Source: Agromyces albus | Lineage (GTDB): Bacteria > Actinomycetota > Actinomycetes > Actinomycetales > Microbacteriaceae | DNA: 64,000 nucleotides | Assembly (NCBI RefSeq): GCF_030815405.1 | Contig: NZ_JAUSWX010000001.1 | Location: 2,976,001 to 3,040,000 of the forward strand | Reading direction: 5' to 3' | Shown here: piece by piece, positions 16,294-25,203 of the stretch | Position numbering within the stretch: position 1 is the first letter of the stretch | How the letters are laid out: the number at the start of each line of letters is the position of its first letter | Position numbers and translations under genes: made by a program | The notes under the pieces: model-generated | Seen by the model: the letters and a program-made list of their open reading frames with translations, nothing else | Database searches by the model: none | Told to the model about the DNA's origin: nothing

Positions 16294-17034
16294 GTGTCAT
16301 CTGAGCGACGACCGTCAGCGGGTTGGTACGACGATGTGATGGATGCTGCGGTGCTGCGGTACTGGGACGGCAACGCCTGGACCCCGCACACCGCACCCAA
16401 GCCCGCCGATGCCGCGCCGGCTCCGCTCGGCGAGGTCTCGGAGGTCGCATTCGAGCCCGAGGCGATTGCGGCGCCGGCGATCGGCCACTCCAGGATCGAC
16501 GCCTCCACGATCGACGCCTCCACGATCGACGCCTCCACGATCGGGTCGGCGACGATCACGTCGTCGGCGATCGAAGAGGCGACGATGGTGCGTCAGCTGC
16601 CGGCATCGCCGCTCGTCACCGCGCCCGATGGTCGCCACCCCGACGAGCACACGACAGTGCCGCTCCCGCCCGAGCACCAGGGCGGCGCGGCATCCGGGCC
16701 CTCCTTCTCATACGACGCCTACCGCAGCGCCGGCCGCACGTTCATCACGACGTGGCTCTTCGCGCTGCTGCTCGGGTACTGGGGCGCAGACCGGTTCTAC
16801 CTCGGCAAGATCGGCACCGCGATCCTGAAGCTCGTCACCCTCGGCGGGCTCGGCGTCTGGGTGCTCGTCGACCTGCTGCTCGTGCTGTTCGGCGCGCAGC
16901 GCGACCGCGACGGCCGGCCGCTCGAGGGCTTCGACGAGCACAAGCGCATCGCGTGGATCGTCACCGGCGGGCTCGTCGGGCTCGGCATCGTGTCGGCCGT
17001 GATCTCGGGCGTCGTCGCCGCCATCGTGCGCTGA
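16294..17034 (+). CDS. DUF2510 / TM2-domain membrane protein
   Basis: 246-residue protein with a DUF2510 domain at the N-terminus (AGWYDD and LRYWDGNAWTPHT, residues 9-35), a low-complexity linker, and a C-terminal TM2 domain with FALLLGYWGADRFYLGKIGT and the second helix VWVLVDLLLVLFGAQRD. A third hydrophobic segment follows. The linker contains DASTI repeats encoded by a 15-base tandem repeat (16498-16542). The combination DUF2510-linker-TM2 is typical of Actinobacteria and of unknown function. It is probably co-transcribed with the TauE gene. GTG 16294 is preceded by GAGGAG. Confidence 0.88.
   Translation: MSSERRPSAGWYDDVMDAAVLRYWDGNAWTPHTAPKPADAAPAPLGEVSEVAFEPEAIAAPAIGHSRIDASTIDASTIDASTIGSATITSSAIEEATMVRQLPASPLVTAPDGRHPDEHTTVPLPPEHQGGAASGPSFSYDAYRSAGRTFITTWLFALLLGYWGADRFYLGKIGTAILKLVTLGGLGVWVLVDLLLVLFGAQRDRDGRPLEGFDEHKRIAWIVTGGLVGLGIVSAVISGVVAAIVR
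16498..16542 (+). repeat. Three perfect copies of a 15-base tandem repeat inside the TM2 gene
   Basis: GACGCCTCCACGATC is repeated three times without change and keeps the reading frame, giving DASTI units in the linker. The lack of silent changes suggests recent expansion by slippage. Confidence 0.9.
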
Positions 17035-17042
17035 AGCACCGC

Positions 17043-18476
17043 TCAGTTCGAGCACCAGTCCGAGAAGCCGCCGCTCTGGCTGAGCACCACGGCGCCGCTC
17101 GACAGGTCGACGACCGACATCGTCGACTCGGTGTAGCCGGGAAGCCCGGGGTAGCCGTCGGGCCGGCCCTGCGCATCGGAGGTCGTGACCGCGGCGTACC
17201 GGCCGTTCGGCGAGATGCAGTACTCGCGGATGATGCTTCCCTCGCTCGCGGGCGTGAACACGTCTCTCGTCGACGTCGCGTCGACCTGCGCGAGTCGTGA
17301 GGCGATCGACGTGCTGCCGTCGGGCTGCACCACGACCATCACGACCGAGAGCACGTAGCCGTCGTCACCGGTCATCGTCAGCCGGCCCGGGTAGTCGGTG
17401 TCGCCGAGGCTCGGCACCGGGAGGTCGACCGTCGTCGTGGTTCCATCGGTGAGGTCGATCATCGATCCCCGATCGGGGTCGGCGACGACGAGGCGGCTCG
17501 TACCGGGCACGAAGCCGCGCACCTCGCTGTGCACACCGAGCGGGGTGACCGGCGCACTGCCGAATGCGTCGACGAGGAAGACGGACTGCTCGAAGTCCTG
17601 CACGACGACGGCCGTCGTGCCGGGCACGAAAGTCCAGCTCGCGACTTTGATCGGCTCGCCGTCGAGGCCGACGACGGGCTGCGGCGGTCCACCGGCCGCT
17701 CCCGTGAGGTCGGCGACGTACAGGGCGCTGTCTTGTGCTCGCACCCCGTCGACGGGAGGCGTGCTGACGAGGTATCCGATGAGCGGATTGGTGGTCGACG
17801 CCTCGAGGTCGCGCACGACGGCGTCCATCGGCAGGGCGATCTCCTGCGGCTCGTCCTGCTCGACGTCGGCCACGAACAGCTCGTTGGCGCCGGCGTCGTC
17901 GATCGTCACGGCCGCGAGCACGTCGCCGGCGTGCGCGAACTCCTGGATGCGCGGCGCCGTGAACACGATCTCGCCGCCCGGCTCGGTGAACGACTTGCGC
18001 TGGATGAGGTCGGGCTCGCCGTCGAGACTGCGGCGCACGAGGCTGTAGACCTGCTCGTCGGGCGTCTCGAACGTGTACTCGAGGGTCGCGGGAACGCCCT
18101 GGAAGGCACCGATCACGCCCGGCACGCGCACGGTGTACTCGCTCGCGTAGTCGAGCGGCTCGTCGAAGGTGACGGTGATCAGGCGGTCGTCGGCGGCGGC
18201 CGACACGGATGCCTCGGGCTCGACCGAGACGTCGTCGGCGTCGAACGACGCGACGGGCTGGTTCACCTCGATGACGAGTTGCTGCCCCGCGAGCCGGGGC
18301 GATCGCTGCGTGTCGATCTTCGCTGCGCTCAGGCGAGGACCCTGCACGACGCTCGCGAACGCGAATCCACCCGCGATGACGGCGAGCACCACGATCGTGC
18401 CGAGCAGGCGCCGAGCGAACGCGTCACGCACGCGAACCCGCGGCGACCGCGGCGACAGTGGCGACTCAGAAGACAT
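17043..18476 (-). CDS. Membrane-anchored hypothetical protein, probably beta-propeller
   Basis: 477-residue protein with one membrane anchor near the N-terminus (GTIVVLAVIAGGFAFASVVQ, residues 26-45) and a large extracellular part. After a beta-sandwich-like segment (about 50-140, with ITVTFDEPLDYASEYTVRV, an Ig/BIg-like pattern), repeats of strand-rich blades with Asp/Gly turns suggest a beta-propeller to the end. It ends DWCSN, with a second Cys in REYCISPNGRY, a possible disulfide. The start overlaps the end of the TIGR03943 gene by 11 bases, so it belongs to the permease operon. I do not recognise a named family. Confidence 0.75.
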   Translation of the reverse strand: MSSESPLSPRSPRVRVRDAFARRLLGTIVVLAVIAGGFAFASVVQGPRLSAAKIDTQRSPRLAGQQLVIEVNQPVASFDADDVSVEPEASVSAAADDRLITVTFDEPLDYASEYTVRVPGVIGAFQGVPATLEYTFETPDEQVYSLVRRSLDGEPDLIQRKSFTEPGGEIVFTAPRIQEFAHAGDVLAAVTIDDAGANELFVADVEQDEPQEIALPMDAVVRDLEASTTNPLIGYLVSTPPVDGVRAQDSALYVADLTGAAGGPPQPVVGLDGEPIKVASWTFVPGTTAVVVQDFEQSVFLVDAFGSAPVTPLGVHSEVRGFVPGTSRLVVADPDRGSMIDLTDGTTTTVDLPVPSLGDTDYPGRLTMTGDDGYVLSVVMVVVQPDGSTSIASRLAQVDATSTRDVFTPASEGSIIREYCISPNGRYAAVTTSDAQGRPDGYPGLPGYTESTMSVVDLSSGAVVLSQSGGFSDWCSN

Positions 18477-19272
18477 ACGGCTGTTCCGGCTGCTCGGTGA
18501 CCTCGAGCGTCTCGGTCACGAGTACGAGCGGCTCGTCGCCCGTCGAGCCGGGGTTCTGCTCGATTGCACCCGTCGCCGCGAGCCACTGGTCTTCCTCGAA
18601 CTGCTCCTGCCACCCGGGCAGATACACGGGCACGCCGATCGGCTGCGCATCGACCGCGCAGCACGTGACGCTGAACCGCGCGAGGTAGAACACATTCTCG
18701 GGGTCGTCGGGTGACGCCGTGACGAAGCCGACGACGTCGACGTCCTTGTCGGCGTAGTAGCCGACGTCGGGGTTCTGTCGCAGCAGGAGCGCCCAGTCCT
18801 TCACGGTGAAGTTCGCGGTGTCGCCGCCGACGAGGGTCGGGGAGCTCGCGTCGAGTGCGGAGGTCGCGCTGTTGATGCTGCGCTGGGTGGCCGTGGCCGA
18901 CGTGAGCGTCGTCGGCGGGAGCACGAGCAGCGCGCCCGTGGCGACCACGATGGTCAACGCCGCGAGCGCGGCGCGAACCGTGCCGGCGCGGTTCCCTCGC
19001 GGAGGCTCGGCGGTGTCGTGGTGCGAGTGGTCGTGGAGTCCTGGTGCGGCTGCGGCATCCGTCGCCTCATCGGGCTCCTCGGGGAGCGGGGTGAACGCGA
19101 ACGCCGCGACGACGAACACGGCGCCGATGAGGGCCATCGCGATCGAGAACCAGAAGTAGCGGGGGTGGATGTAGAGCCCGAGCTGGCCGGTGGCACCGAG
19201 CCACACGGTCGCGACGATGCCGACGAGCGTGAGCAGGACGCCCTGCCACCGGGCGATCAGGCGCTTAAGCAA
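18466..19272 (-). CDS. TIGR03943-family putative permease subunit
   Basis: 268-residue membrane protein of the TIGR03943 family, which is always encoded beside a PF03773 permease. Two membrane segments open the protein (residues 12-30 and 38-60), then comes a His-rich cytoplasmic stretch LHDHSHHD (about 79-86), a third membrane segment (about 105-120) and an extracytoplasmic domain with a CC pair in FSVTCCAVDAQPIGVPV. The His cluster hints at metal handling, but no substrate is established. It overlaps the permease by 8 bases upstream and the anchored protein by 11 bases downstream. Confidence 0.88.
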   Translation of the reverse strand: MLKRLIARWQGVLLTLVGIVATVWLGATGQLGLYIHPRYFWFSIAMALIGAVFVVAAFAFTPLPEEPDEATDAAAAPGLHDHSHHDTAEPPRGNRAGTVRAALAALTIVVATGALLVLPPTTLTSATATQRSINSATSALDASSPTLVGGDTANFTVKDWALLLRQNPDVGYYADKDVDVVGFVTASPDDPENVFYLARFSVTCCAVDAQPIGVPVYLPGWQEQFEEDQWLAATGAIEQNPGSTGDEPLVLVTETLEVTEQPEQPYVF

Positions 19273-20305
19273 GAGCGTTCACCGCCAATCCGAGGGCTGC
19301 GCTCGCGAGCCCGACGATCACCGTCAATTGCACGAGCGTTCTCGCCGTGAAGGTCGTGCGCATGAGCGCGAGCATCTTCACGTCGATCATCGGCCCGAAG
19401 ACGAGGAAAGCCACGATCGCGCCCGGCATGAACGTGGAGCCGAAGGCGAGGATGAAGAACGCGTCGACGTTCGAGCAGATCGAGACCACGAACGCGAGCG
19501 CCATGAGCGCGAAGACCGAGAGCACGGGGTTCTGGCCGAGCGTCACGAGCAGGTCGCGTGAGACGCCCACCTGGATGAGACCGGCGATCGCCGAGCCCAC
19601 GAAGAGCGCGGGCAGCATCGCGGTCGTCTCCTTCGTGAACATGTCGACGCTGCGTCGGGTGCGGGTCGCCGGCACCTCGTCGTGGGCGTGCGCGCACGTC
19701 GCCTGGAACTTCGGCGTGAGCAGGCTCATCGGGCTCGAGTGACGGCTGTAGATCCACCCGATGAGGTTCGCGATCACGAAGCCGCCGAGGATGCGCGAGA
19801 CGAGGATGCCGTCGTTCCAGCCGAACGCCTGGTAGGTCGTGATGATCGTGACGGGGTTCAGGATGGGCGCCGCGAGCAGGAACGTCATCGACTCCCCCAC
19901 GGTGAGCCCGCGAAGGATCAGGCCGCGGGCGAGCGGCACGTTGCCGCACTCGCACACCGGCAGCAGCACGCCGAGCATGGAGATGACGATGCGACGCGCC
20001 ACCGCGTTGCGCGGCAGGTGCCGCAACAGGAACCCCTCGGGCAGCCACACCTGCACGCCGATGGAGAGCAGGATGCCGAGGATCACGAACGGGAGGCTCT
20101 CGATGACGACGCTGATCGAGAGGGTGAAGAAGTCTTGAACCGAGTTCGAGAGGAGGTTGCCCACCTCTTCGGGTGCGAGCACGCGGATCGCGACGAAGAG
20201 GAGCACGAGCGCGACGCCGAGCCCCAGGCCGACGGCGCCGCGCGATCGAGCGGTGCGTGAGCCGGTCGTCGCGTGGTGCGGCGGCACCGGCTTCGTCAGG
20301 CTCAT
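19265..20305 (-). CDS. PF03773-family permease (ArsP/YraQ-like)
   Basis: 346-residue integral membrane protein of the permease family that includes ArsP and YraQ, with about eight membrane segments in two repeats. The conserved LLPVCECGNVPLARGL motif with two Cys is present, as are AAPILNPVTIITTYQAFG and the second-half VSICSNVDAFFILAFG and FGPMIDVKMLALM. Relatives export methylarsenite; the actual substrate here is unknown. ATG 20305 has TACCCT 7 bases upstream, so it is probably leaderless. It is first in a three-gene overlapping operon. Confidence 0.9.
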   Translation of the reverse strand: MSLTKPVPPHHATTGSRTARSRGAVGLGLGVALVLLFVAIRVLAPEEVGNLLSNSVQDFFTLSISVVIESLPFVILGILLSIGVQVWLPEGFLLRHLPRNAVARRIVISMLGVLLPVCECGNVPLARGLILRGLTVGESMTFLLAAPILNPVTIITTYQAFGWNDGILVSRILGGFVIANLIGWIYSRHSSPMSLLTPKFQATCAHAHDEVPATRTRRSVDMFTKETTAMLPALFVGSAIAGLIQVGVSRDLLVTLGQNPVLSVFALMALAFVVSICSNVDAFFILAFGSTFMPGAIVAFLVFGPMIDVKMLALMRTTFTARTLVQLTVIVGLASAALGLAVNALA

Positions 20306-20384
20306 GGCGTCTAGGGTACGCAACGATTCCTGTGCCCCGCGTCCATGTCGTGCCTCCGGTGGCATCCGAGCGTCTCGTGGCTCC

Positions 20385-21647
20385 TCAACCGGCAGAGGCG
20401 CGCAGCGCCTCGGCCTTCGCCGCGAGGTAGCGCTGCTCCGGCCCGTTGAGCGTGCGGCGGGCGGCTTCGACGAAGGCGAGGGATGCGGCATCCGTCGATC
20501 CGGCTCGCTCGAGCAGGTGGGCGCGCACCGCCCACGTGCGGTGATGCTCGGCGAGTGCTGCGCCGCCGTGGCCCGCGCCGGAGCCCGAGCCGGAGTCGTC
20601 GACGGATGCCCCCTCTGCCCGGTCGAGCGCGGCGAGTCCTGCGGCGGGGCCCTCGACCATCGCGAGCGCGACGATGCGACCGAGCGTCACCATGGGGCCG
20701 GGGGCCAGGCGGGCGAGCAGGTCATAGAGCCCGAGGATCTCGATCCAGTCGGTCGACTCGGTCGAGGCGGCCTCGTCGTGCGCGGCGGCGATCGCGGCCT
20801 GCAGCTGGTACGGCCCGATGGGGGCGCGATCGAGCACCTCGGTGACGAGCGCGACGCCCTCGTCGATCATCACGCGGTCCCAACGCGAGCGGTCCTGCTC
20901 GTCGAGCGGCACGAGTGCGCCCGACGCGTCGGTGCGCGCCGCCCGCCGCGCGTCGGTGAGCAGCATGAGCGCCAGCAGGCCCGCGGTCTCGCCCGAGGCA
21001 TCCGTCACGTCCTCATGCAAGCGCCGGGTGAGGCGGATCGCCTCGGCCGAGAGGTCGACTCGCGCGAGTTCGTCGCCCGAGCTCGCCGTGTGCCCCTCGG
21101 TGAACATGAGGTAGAGCACGTGGCGCACGGCGGCGATGCGGGCCGCGAGCTCGTCGGGCGCCGGCATCCGGAATCCCTCGCTCGACCTGATGCGCGCCTT
21201 CGCGCGGGAGATGCGCTGCGCGATCGTCGCATCGGGCACGAGGAGGCCGCGTGCGATCTCGGCGGTCGTGAGCCCGCCGACGGCGCGCAGGGTGAGCGCG
21301 AGCTGCGCCGGCCGGCCGAGCTCCGGATGGCAGCAGAGCAGGAACAGCGTGAGCGTGTCGTCGACGGCGGGCACCGCTGCGGCCGGCGGCTCGAGCTCGG
21401 CGGCGAGCGATTCGCGGCGGCGGCGGGCGATGTCGGAGCGCACCTGGTCGATGTAGCGCCGCGACGCCACCCGCACGAGCCAGGCTCGCGGGCTGTCGGG
21501 CACGCCATCGGTCGGCCATTGCGTGGATGCCGCGATGAGCGCCTCCTGCATCGCGTCCTCGCACCCCTCGAAGTCGCCGTAGCGCCGCACGAGCACCGCG
21601 AGGGCCGACGGTGCGGCGTCTCGCAGTGCCCGAACGGCGTCGCTCAC
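20385..21647 (-). CDS. ECF sigma factor with C-terminal extension (ECF42-like)
   Basis: 420-residue RNA polymerase sigma factor. Region 2 (residues about 10-70) includes FEGCEDAMQEALIAA and the PDSPRAWLVRVASRRYID segment. Region 4 (about 110-165) contains VGGLTTAEIARGLLVPDATIAQRI. The remaining 250 residues form a helical extension of the DUF6596/TPR-like type with FTEGHTASSGDEL. Such long ECF factors are encoded beside DGPF/YCII proteins, as here (13 bases downstream of one). No anti-sigma factor is seen, and the extension is thought to regulate activity. Start GTG 21647 was chosen to match the usual length. Confidence 0.88.
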   Translation of the reverse strand: MSDAVRALRDAAPSALAVLVRRYGDFEGCEDAMQEALIAASTQWPTDGVPDSPRAWLVRVASRRYIDQVRSDIARRRRESLAAELEPPAAAVPAVDDTLTLFLLCCHPELGRPAQLALTLRAVGGLTTAEIARGLLVPDATIAQRISRAKARIRSSEGFRMPAPDELAARIAAVRHVLYLMFTEGHTASSGDELARVDLSAEAIRLTRRLHEDVTDASGETAGLLALMLLTDARRAARTDASGALVPLDEQDRSRWDRVMIDEGVALVTEVLDRAPIGPYQLQAAIAAAHDEAASTESTDWIEILGLYDLLARLAPGPMVTLGRIVALAMVEGPAAGLAALDRAEGASVDDSGSGSGAGHGGAALAEHHRTWAVRAHLLERAGSTDAASLAFVEAARRTLNGPEQRYLAAKAEALRASAG

Positions 21648-21660
21648 GACCGGCGGTCTC

Positions 21661-22038
21661 TCAGAGGTCGCCGCCGCGATCGGCCATGTCGAGCGTCGGG
21701 CGAACCTCGATGAGCCCGTACTCGGCCTCGGGGAACCGGGCGGCGATCTCGAGGGCGCGCGCCTCGCTGTCGCAGTCGACGAGGTAGAAGCCGGCGAGCA
21801 GCTCCTTGGTCTCGGCGAAAGGTCCATCGCTCGCGACGGCGCCATCGTCGGTCTTCGTCACGCGCTTGGCGAGGGAGATGTCGGCGAGCGGCTCGCTCGC
21901 GAGCAGTTCGCCGCTCGAGACGAGCTCGTCGCTGATGGCACGGTAGTACGCGTAGCCCTCGGCTCGCTCCTCGGGGCTGAAGCCCTCCCATGCCGTGCGC
22001 GACTCGGGGTTGCTGTAGATCTGGATCAGGTACTTCAT
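21661..22038 (-). CDS. YCII-related (DGPF) protein
   Basis: 125-residue small cytosolic protein of the YciI-like superfamily. The signature DGPFAETKELLAGFYLVD lies near residues 71-88, and the fold is ferredoxin-like. It is encoded just before the ECF sigma factor, the standard partner arrangement. Its role is unknown but it is assumed to be part of the response the sigma factor controls. AAGGAG lies eight bases before ATG 22038. Confidence 0.92.
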   Translation of the reverse strand: MKYLIQIYSNPESRTAWEGFSPEERAEGYAYYRAISDELVSSGELLASEPLADISLAKRVTKTDDGAVASDGPFAETKELLAGFYLVDCDSEARALEIAARFPEAEYGLIEVRPTLDMADRGGDL

Positions 22039-22286
22039 CGGAGTGGCTCCTTCGATCGTTGATCGTTCATCGTTCGTCCGGGAGGCAGAACCGCGCTCCC
22101 ATCAGTATGTCGAGGCTGCGTCGCGATTCTCGACCGATGCCCCGACATCGGCGGCATCCGCTGCATTCGTCGCGTTCGCTGTCGTCGATCAGCCGAGCGG
22201 CGGGGCGACGGCAACCACTTGACACGGCACGTGCAAGGCCGCGAGAGTGCGTGCAGGGCGCACGGTTGCCGTGGATCGGGGGATGC

Positions 22287-23390
22287 ATGACGACGTTCGG
22301 CATCGAAGAGGAATTCATGTTCCTCGACCGTGAGAGCCTGCTGCCTGCGGACGTCGCCGCCGATGTCTTCGAGCGTCTTTCCGCCTCACCCGAGTGGCAT
22401 GACGTCACGCACCGAGAGTTCCTCGCGTCGCAAGTCGAGCACGCGTCGGCCGTCTTCGAGCGCCTCGACGATGCGCGTCGCTCCCTGCTCGCCTTCCGGC
22501 GGGAGATGGCCGCGGATGCCGCGCGATTCGACGTGGTCGCAGCGAGCGTGGGCACCCCGCCCGACACGACGCCGTTCCCGTCGATCACCGAGCAGCAGCG
22601 ATACAACCGCATCGTGCGCGACCTAAGTGGCCTGATCGCCGACCACCAGATGAGCGGCCTGCACGTGCACGTCGGCATTCCCGATCGGGAGGCCGGCGTC
22701 ATCGCGCTCAATGCGGCGCGGCCATGGATGCCACTCCTCACCGCCATCTCGGGGAACTCGCCGCTCTGGCGCGGGTACGACACCGGCTACGAGAGCTGGC
22801 GCAACGTGCAATTGCGCCGGTGGAGCACGGCGGGCTGCCCCCCGTCGTTCATCGACGCGGCCGACTACGACCGCCGCATCGCACGCCTCATCGGCATCGG
22901 CGGCATCAGCGACCTCGCCCTCATCGCGTGGGACGTGCGTCTCTCGGAACACCTGCCCACCATCGAGTTCCGCATGGCCGACGCGCAGCTCGACGCCGAG
23001 ACGACCATCCTCATCGCCGCGCTCTGCCGCGGCCTCGTCACCCATTCCCTCCAGGAGCCCTCGGCGCCGGATGCCGCGGCCGACGCCTCGGCCGAGGTCC
23101 CGTCAGAGCTGCTGAGCGCCGCCGTGCTGCACTCGGCGCACGTGGGCCTGCAGGCCGACGTGTTCGATCCGGCGAGCGGCGGACTCGCCCCCGCTGGCGA
23201 GGCCGTGCAGGGATTCGTCCGCATACTCGAGCCCGAGCTCTCCGCCGCTGGCGACCTCGACGCGGTGAACGAGTCGGTACGCCGGCTCCTGCACGACGGC
23301 ACGGGCGCAGCCCGTCAGCGTGCCGCGCTGGAGCGCGACGGGCGGCGCGCCCTGCGCACGCTATTCGACGAGACGATCACCGCGGAGTAG
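22287..23390 (+). CDS. YbdK-type carboxylate-amine ligase (glutamate-cysteine ligase family 2)
   Basis: 367-residue ATP-dependent ligase of the GCS2 family. Visible marks are FGIEEEFMFLD at the start, SGLHVHVGIPDRE (about residues 130-142), and the C-terminal IEFRMADAQLDAE. Enzymes of this branch (YbdK, EgtA) join Glu and Cys weakly or make gamma-glutamyl compounds. Length matches the family. ATG 22287 was chosen because the protein starts right at the conserved GIEEEF; the frame upstream is not protein-like. It is alone between divergent and convergent neighbours. Confidence 0.9.
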   Translation: MTTFGIEEEFMFLDRESLLPADVAADVFERLSASPEWHDVTHREFLASQVEHASAVFERLDDARRSLLAFRREMAADAARFDVVAASVGTPPDTTPFPSITEQQRYNRIVRDLSGLIADHQMSGLHVHVGIPDREAGVIALNAARPWMPLLTAISGNSPLWRGYDTGYESWRNVQLRRWSTAGCPPSFIDAADYDRRIARLIGIGGISDLALIAWDVRLSEHLPTIEFRMADAQLDAETTILIAALCRGLVTHSLQEPSAPDAAADASAEVPSELLSAAVLHSAHVGLQADVFDPASGGLAPAGEAVQGFVRILEPELSAAGDLDAVNESVRRLLHDGTGAARQRAALERDGRRALRTLFDETITAE

Positions 23391-23457
23391 TGGCGCTCGT
23401 GGCGATCGTGGCCGTCAGTCCTCGCGACAGCGGGCCTGCCTGGCGGCGCGAGCTCGG

Positions 23458-24228
23458 TCAGGCCTGGTCGGTCGGCATGATCCACAGCTCGCCGATGGAC
23501 GCGTGCCGTGGGCGAGTCACCATGTAGGCGACGCCGTCGGCGATGTCCTCAGCGGCGAGGATCTCGGTCCGCTCCAGGAACGGCGCGATCATCTCGTCCT
23601 GGATCTCAGCGCTGTTGTGCGAGCCGAGCTCGGTCGCCACACCGCCCGGCTCGAGCACGCCCACGCGCACATGCCGTTGGGTGACCTCCTGGCGGAGCGA
23701 CTCGGTGAACCCGTTCACGCCGAACTTGGTGAGGTTGTAGACACCGTACCCGCCCCACGCCACGCGGCCGGCGATCGAGCTGATGTTGACGATGTCGGCG
23801 ACTCGGCGGGCCTCGTCGGCGGCGGCGGCGAGCAAGTGCGGCATCGCGGCGCGAGTCGTGTAGAGCAGGCCCTGCACGTTCACGGCAATCATGCGCTCCC
23901 ACTCCGTGACATCGGCCCCGACGACGGGACCGAGGAGCATCACGCCGGCGTTGTTCACGAGGATGTCCAGGCGACCGAAGCGGTCGACCACCTGCTGCAC
24001 GGCCGCCTCGGCCTGGGCGCGATCTGTGATGTCCGCCTCGACGACGAGTGCGCTGCCGCCGGCCTCCTCGATCTCGGCGGCGAGTGCCTCCAAGCGGCCT
24101 CGTCGTCGGGCCACGAGGGCGACGGATGCGCCGTGGCGGGCGAGACGGCGCGCGGTGGCCTCGCCAATGCCGCTACTGGCCCCCGTGACGAGGGCGACCG
24201 TACTGATCAGTTTCGTTGGTCCGGTCAA
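23458..24228 (-). CDS. Short-chain dehydrogenase/reductase
   Basis: 256-residue classical SDR. Cofactor motif TGASSGIG is at 15-22, NNAG at about 91-94, the catalytic Ser in VNISSIAG and the Tyr-Lys pair in YNLTK. The DITD acid after strand 3 is as in the family. Its start overlaps the end of the next SDR gene by 4 bases (24225-24228), so the two are an operon. The MmyB regulator transcribed away from them probably controls both. Confidence 0.9.
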   Translation of the reverse strand: MTGPTKLISTVALVTGASSGIGEATARRLARHGASVALVARRRGRLEALAAEIEEAGGSALVVEADITDRAQAEAAVQQVVDRFGRLDILVNNAGVMLLGPVVGADVTEWERMIAVNVQGLLYTTRAAMPHLLAAAADEARRVADIVNISSIAGRVAWGGYGVYNLTKFGVNGFTESLRQEVTQRHVRVGVLEPGGVATELGSHNSAEIQDEMIAPFLERTEILAAEDIADGVAYMVTRPRHASIGELWIMPTDQA

Positions 24229-25076
24229 ACGGATGCATCGTCGAAGGCGAGCGAGCTCGACAGTTCGCGGTGAGCGTCGGCGTGGGCGAGCAACTCGTTC
24301 GCCTTCTGCTCCGCCGTCGCGATCGCGTCGGCGCCGGCGAGCCAGCGCAGCGGAGGCTGCTCGAGCCCGGCGATCGCGACCAGCGCCGCGGCGAGCTTGG
24401 CGGGGTCGCCGCCCTGTTGGCCGTTCATGCTCTTCCAGAACGCGATGGTGGCTGCGGTGCGCTCGGTGTAGTCGTCAACGGTCAGCTCAGGCCAGATCGA
24501 GGAGGCGCCCTCGACGAGGAGTTCGGTGCGGAAGAACCCGGGTTCCACGATGGTCGTCGTGATCCCGTAAGGCTCGACGTCGTACCCGAGGGACTCCATC
24601 CAGCCTTCGAGCGCGAACTTCGACGCGGCGTACGCACCGGCGAACTCCAATCCGACGAGACCGCCCGACGAGGTGATCGTGATCACCTGGCCGCTGCGCT
24701 GAGCGCGCATGACGGGGAGGATCGCACGGGTCACGTTGAGCGGGCCGAAGAAGTTCGTCTCCATCTGGGCGCGGACCTGCTCGGGGCTGATGACTTCGAA
24801 GAAGCCGGCGTAGAAGTTGCCGGCGTTGTTGACGAGGACATCGATCCTGCCGAAGCGGTCGACGGCCGCTTGTGCAGCGGCATCGGCGGCATCCTGGTCG
24901 GTGATGTCCAGGGCAACGGCGAGGAGGTCGTCGTGCTCGCCGACGGCGTTGCGAACGCGGTCCGCGTCCCGGCCGGTGGCGACGACGGCGTGACCGGCGG
25001 CGAGTGCCGCCTTGGCGAGGTCGACGCCCATGCCACGGCTGGTGCCGGTGATGAACCAAACCTTCTGGTCAGTCAT
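24225..25076 (-). CDS. Short-chain dehydrogenase/reductase
   Basis: 283-residue SDR with TGTSRGMG at 10-17 (an unusual form of the TGxxxGxG motif with Thr-Ser-Arg), NNAG near 86-89, the catalytic Ser in ITSSGGLVG and YAASK. The C-terminal 60 residues are longer than in minimal SDRs, and it resembles oxidoreductases of the DltE-like group. ATG 25076 was chosen with GAAAGG ten bases upstream. Promoter repeats at 25111-25136 precede it. The substrate is unknown. Confidence 0.9.
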   Translation of the reverse strand: MTDQKVWFITGTSRGMGVDLAKAALAAGHAVVATGRDADRVRNAVGEHDDLLAVALDITDQDAADAAAQAAVDRFGRIDVLVNNAGNFYAGFFEVISPEQVRAQMETNFFGPLNVTRAILPVMRAQRSGQVITITSSGGLVGLEFAGAYAASKFALEGWMESLGYDVEPYGITTTIVEPGFFRTELLVEGASSIWPELTVDDYTERTAATIAFWKSMNGQQGGDPAKLAAALVAIAGLEQPPLRWLAGADAIATAEQKANELLAHADAHRELSSSLAFDDASV

Positions 25077-25110
25077 GTTCTGTGTGCCTTTCGTTGGGTG
25101 ATGAATCCCA

Positions 25111-25136
25111 GTCAAGGCGTACCCGCGCGGTCAAGG
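25111..25136 (-). promoter_or_regulatory. SDR operon promoter with repeated CCTTGAC
   Basis: On the minus strand CCTTGAC occurs twice, 19 bases apart. The upstream copy gives a -35 TTGACC, with TGGGAT 18 bases downstream as a weak -10. The repeat spacing may also mark a regulator site. Confidence 0.35.
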
Positions 25137-25203
25137 GAGTCCCGGCCGTTCCGGTTAACGGCAGGACCCCCCTCGCGCGCGACGATCGGCGTAGCGTCGA
25201 GGC

